NCBI GenBank assembly: GCA_947174685.1
Contig: CAMWJY010000090.1
Coordinates: forward strand, 1 to 5,028
Reading direction: 5' to 3'
DNA length: 5,028 nucleotides
Source of the DNA: an uncultured Mollicutes bacterium
Lineage (GTDB): Bacteria > Bacillota_I > Bacilli_A > Acholeplasmatales > Anaeroplasmataceae
In this document: positions 5,003 to 5,028 of the stretch, piece by piece
How positions within the stretch are numbered: the first letter of the stretch is position 1
Layout of the letters: every line of letters starts with the position of its first letter
Position numbers and translations under genes: made by a program
Notes under the pieces: model-generated
Database searches by the model: none
Told to the model about the DNA's origin: nothing
What the model saw: only the letters and a program-made list of their open reading frames with translations

Positions 5003-5028
5003 ACCCATTTTATAGGTTCAATATGATT
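4993..5028 (-). CDS. Possible C-terminal tail of an upstream gene (partial)
   Basis: On the minus strand one frame is open from the window edge to TAA at 4995-4993 and would encode NHIEPIKWVKA. The other two frames stop within the first 18 bases. The stop would lie inside the terminator hairpin at 4977-5002, so the gene would end just as transcription ends. Eleven codons are too few to prove coding or to name a family; the stretch could equally be untranslated. Confidence 0.3.
   Translation of the reverse strand, partial: NHIEPIKWVKA

Noticed and set aside
1..5028. CRISPR array, insertion sequence, tRNA, rRNA or riboswitch
   Set aside because: I found no regularly spaced repeats, transposase-like frames, terminal repeats, tRNA cloverleaf or rRNA-like stretches. 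Leaders before the genes are too short (11-36 nt) for a riboswitch.

Overview
The window looks like ordinary chromosomal core DNA from a low-GC Gram-positive bacterium (Bacillota). The base composition is AT-rich, roughly one third G+C by eye. Six complete genes and two edge fragments all lie on the minus strand. Shine-Dalgarno sites are clear (GAGGAG, AGGAGA, AGGTGA, GGTGA types), sigma-A-like promoters are recognisable, and Rho-independent terminators with U-tracts separate the units. Tryptophan is encoded by TGG and no internal TGA needs reading through, so the standard bacterial code fits. A methyltransferase of the YtxK type placed directly before acetate kinase is known from Bacillus and from streptococci/lactococci, which supports Bacillota. 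A gut Erysipelotrichia-like host is possible but only a guess.

Layout in the direction of transcription, right to left. (a) 5028-4977: the last codons of a possible upstream gene and a strong terminator. (b) 4950-4519: a small protein of three LysM-type repeats without a signal peptide, with an AU-rich terminator-like hairpin over its 3' end. (c) 4469-2655: an extended -10 promoter and three tightly packed genes: a zinc-ribbon Nudix hydrolase, a HAD phosphatase of the phosphoglycolate phosphatase type (11-nt overlap), and a TRIC/UPF0126 membrane protein (1-nt gap). (d) 2652-297: a promoter in the 36-bp gap, then a YtxK-like methyltransferase and ackA (acetate kinase) sharing a TAATG junction. 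A 3' untranslated region with several hairpins follows, then a terminator. (e) 233-1: a perfect-consensus promoter (TTGACA-17-TATAAT), overlapped at its -35 box by a perfect inverted repeat, drives a membrane-anchored or secreted protein cut off by the window edge.

Together the genes cover acetate/ATP metabolism (AckA) and probable clean-up of damaged or toxic metabolites (Nudix and HAD hydrolases). They also include small-molecule or ion transport (TRIC-like), a methyltransferase of unknown target, and a peptidoglycan-binding-type protein. I see no mobile element, CRISPR array, tRNA, rRNA or defence cassette, and nothing that amounts to a clearly new system. The points most worth a second look are the operator-like palindrome on the consensus promoter, the structured ackA 3' UTR, the signal-less LysM protein, the altered catalytic motif of the methyltransferase and the NudC-like Nudix protein that lacks the NudC signature.
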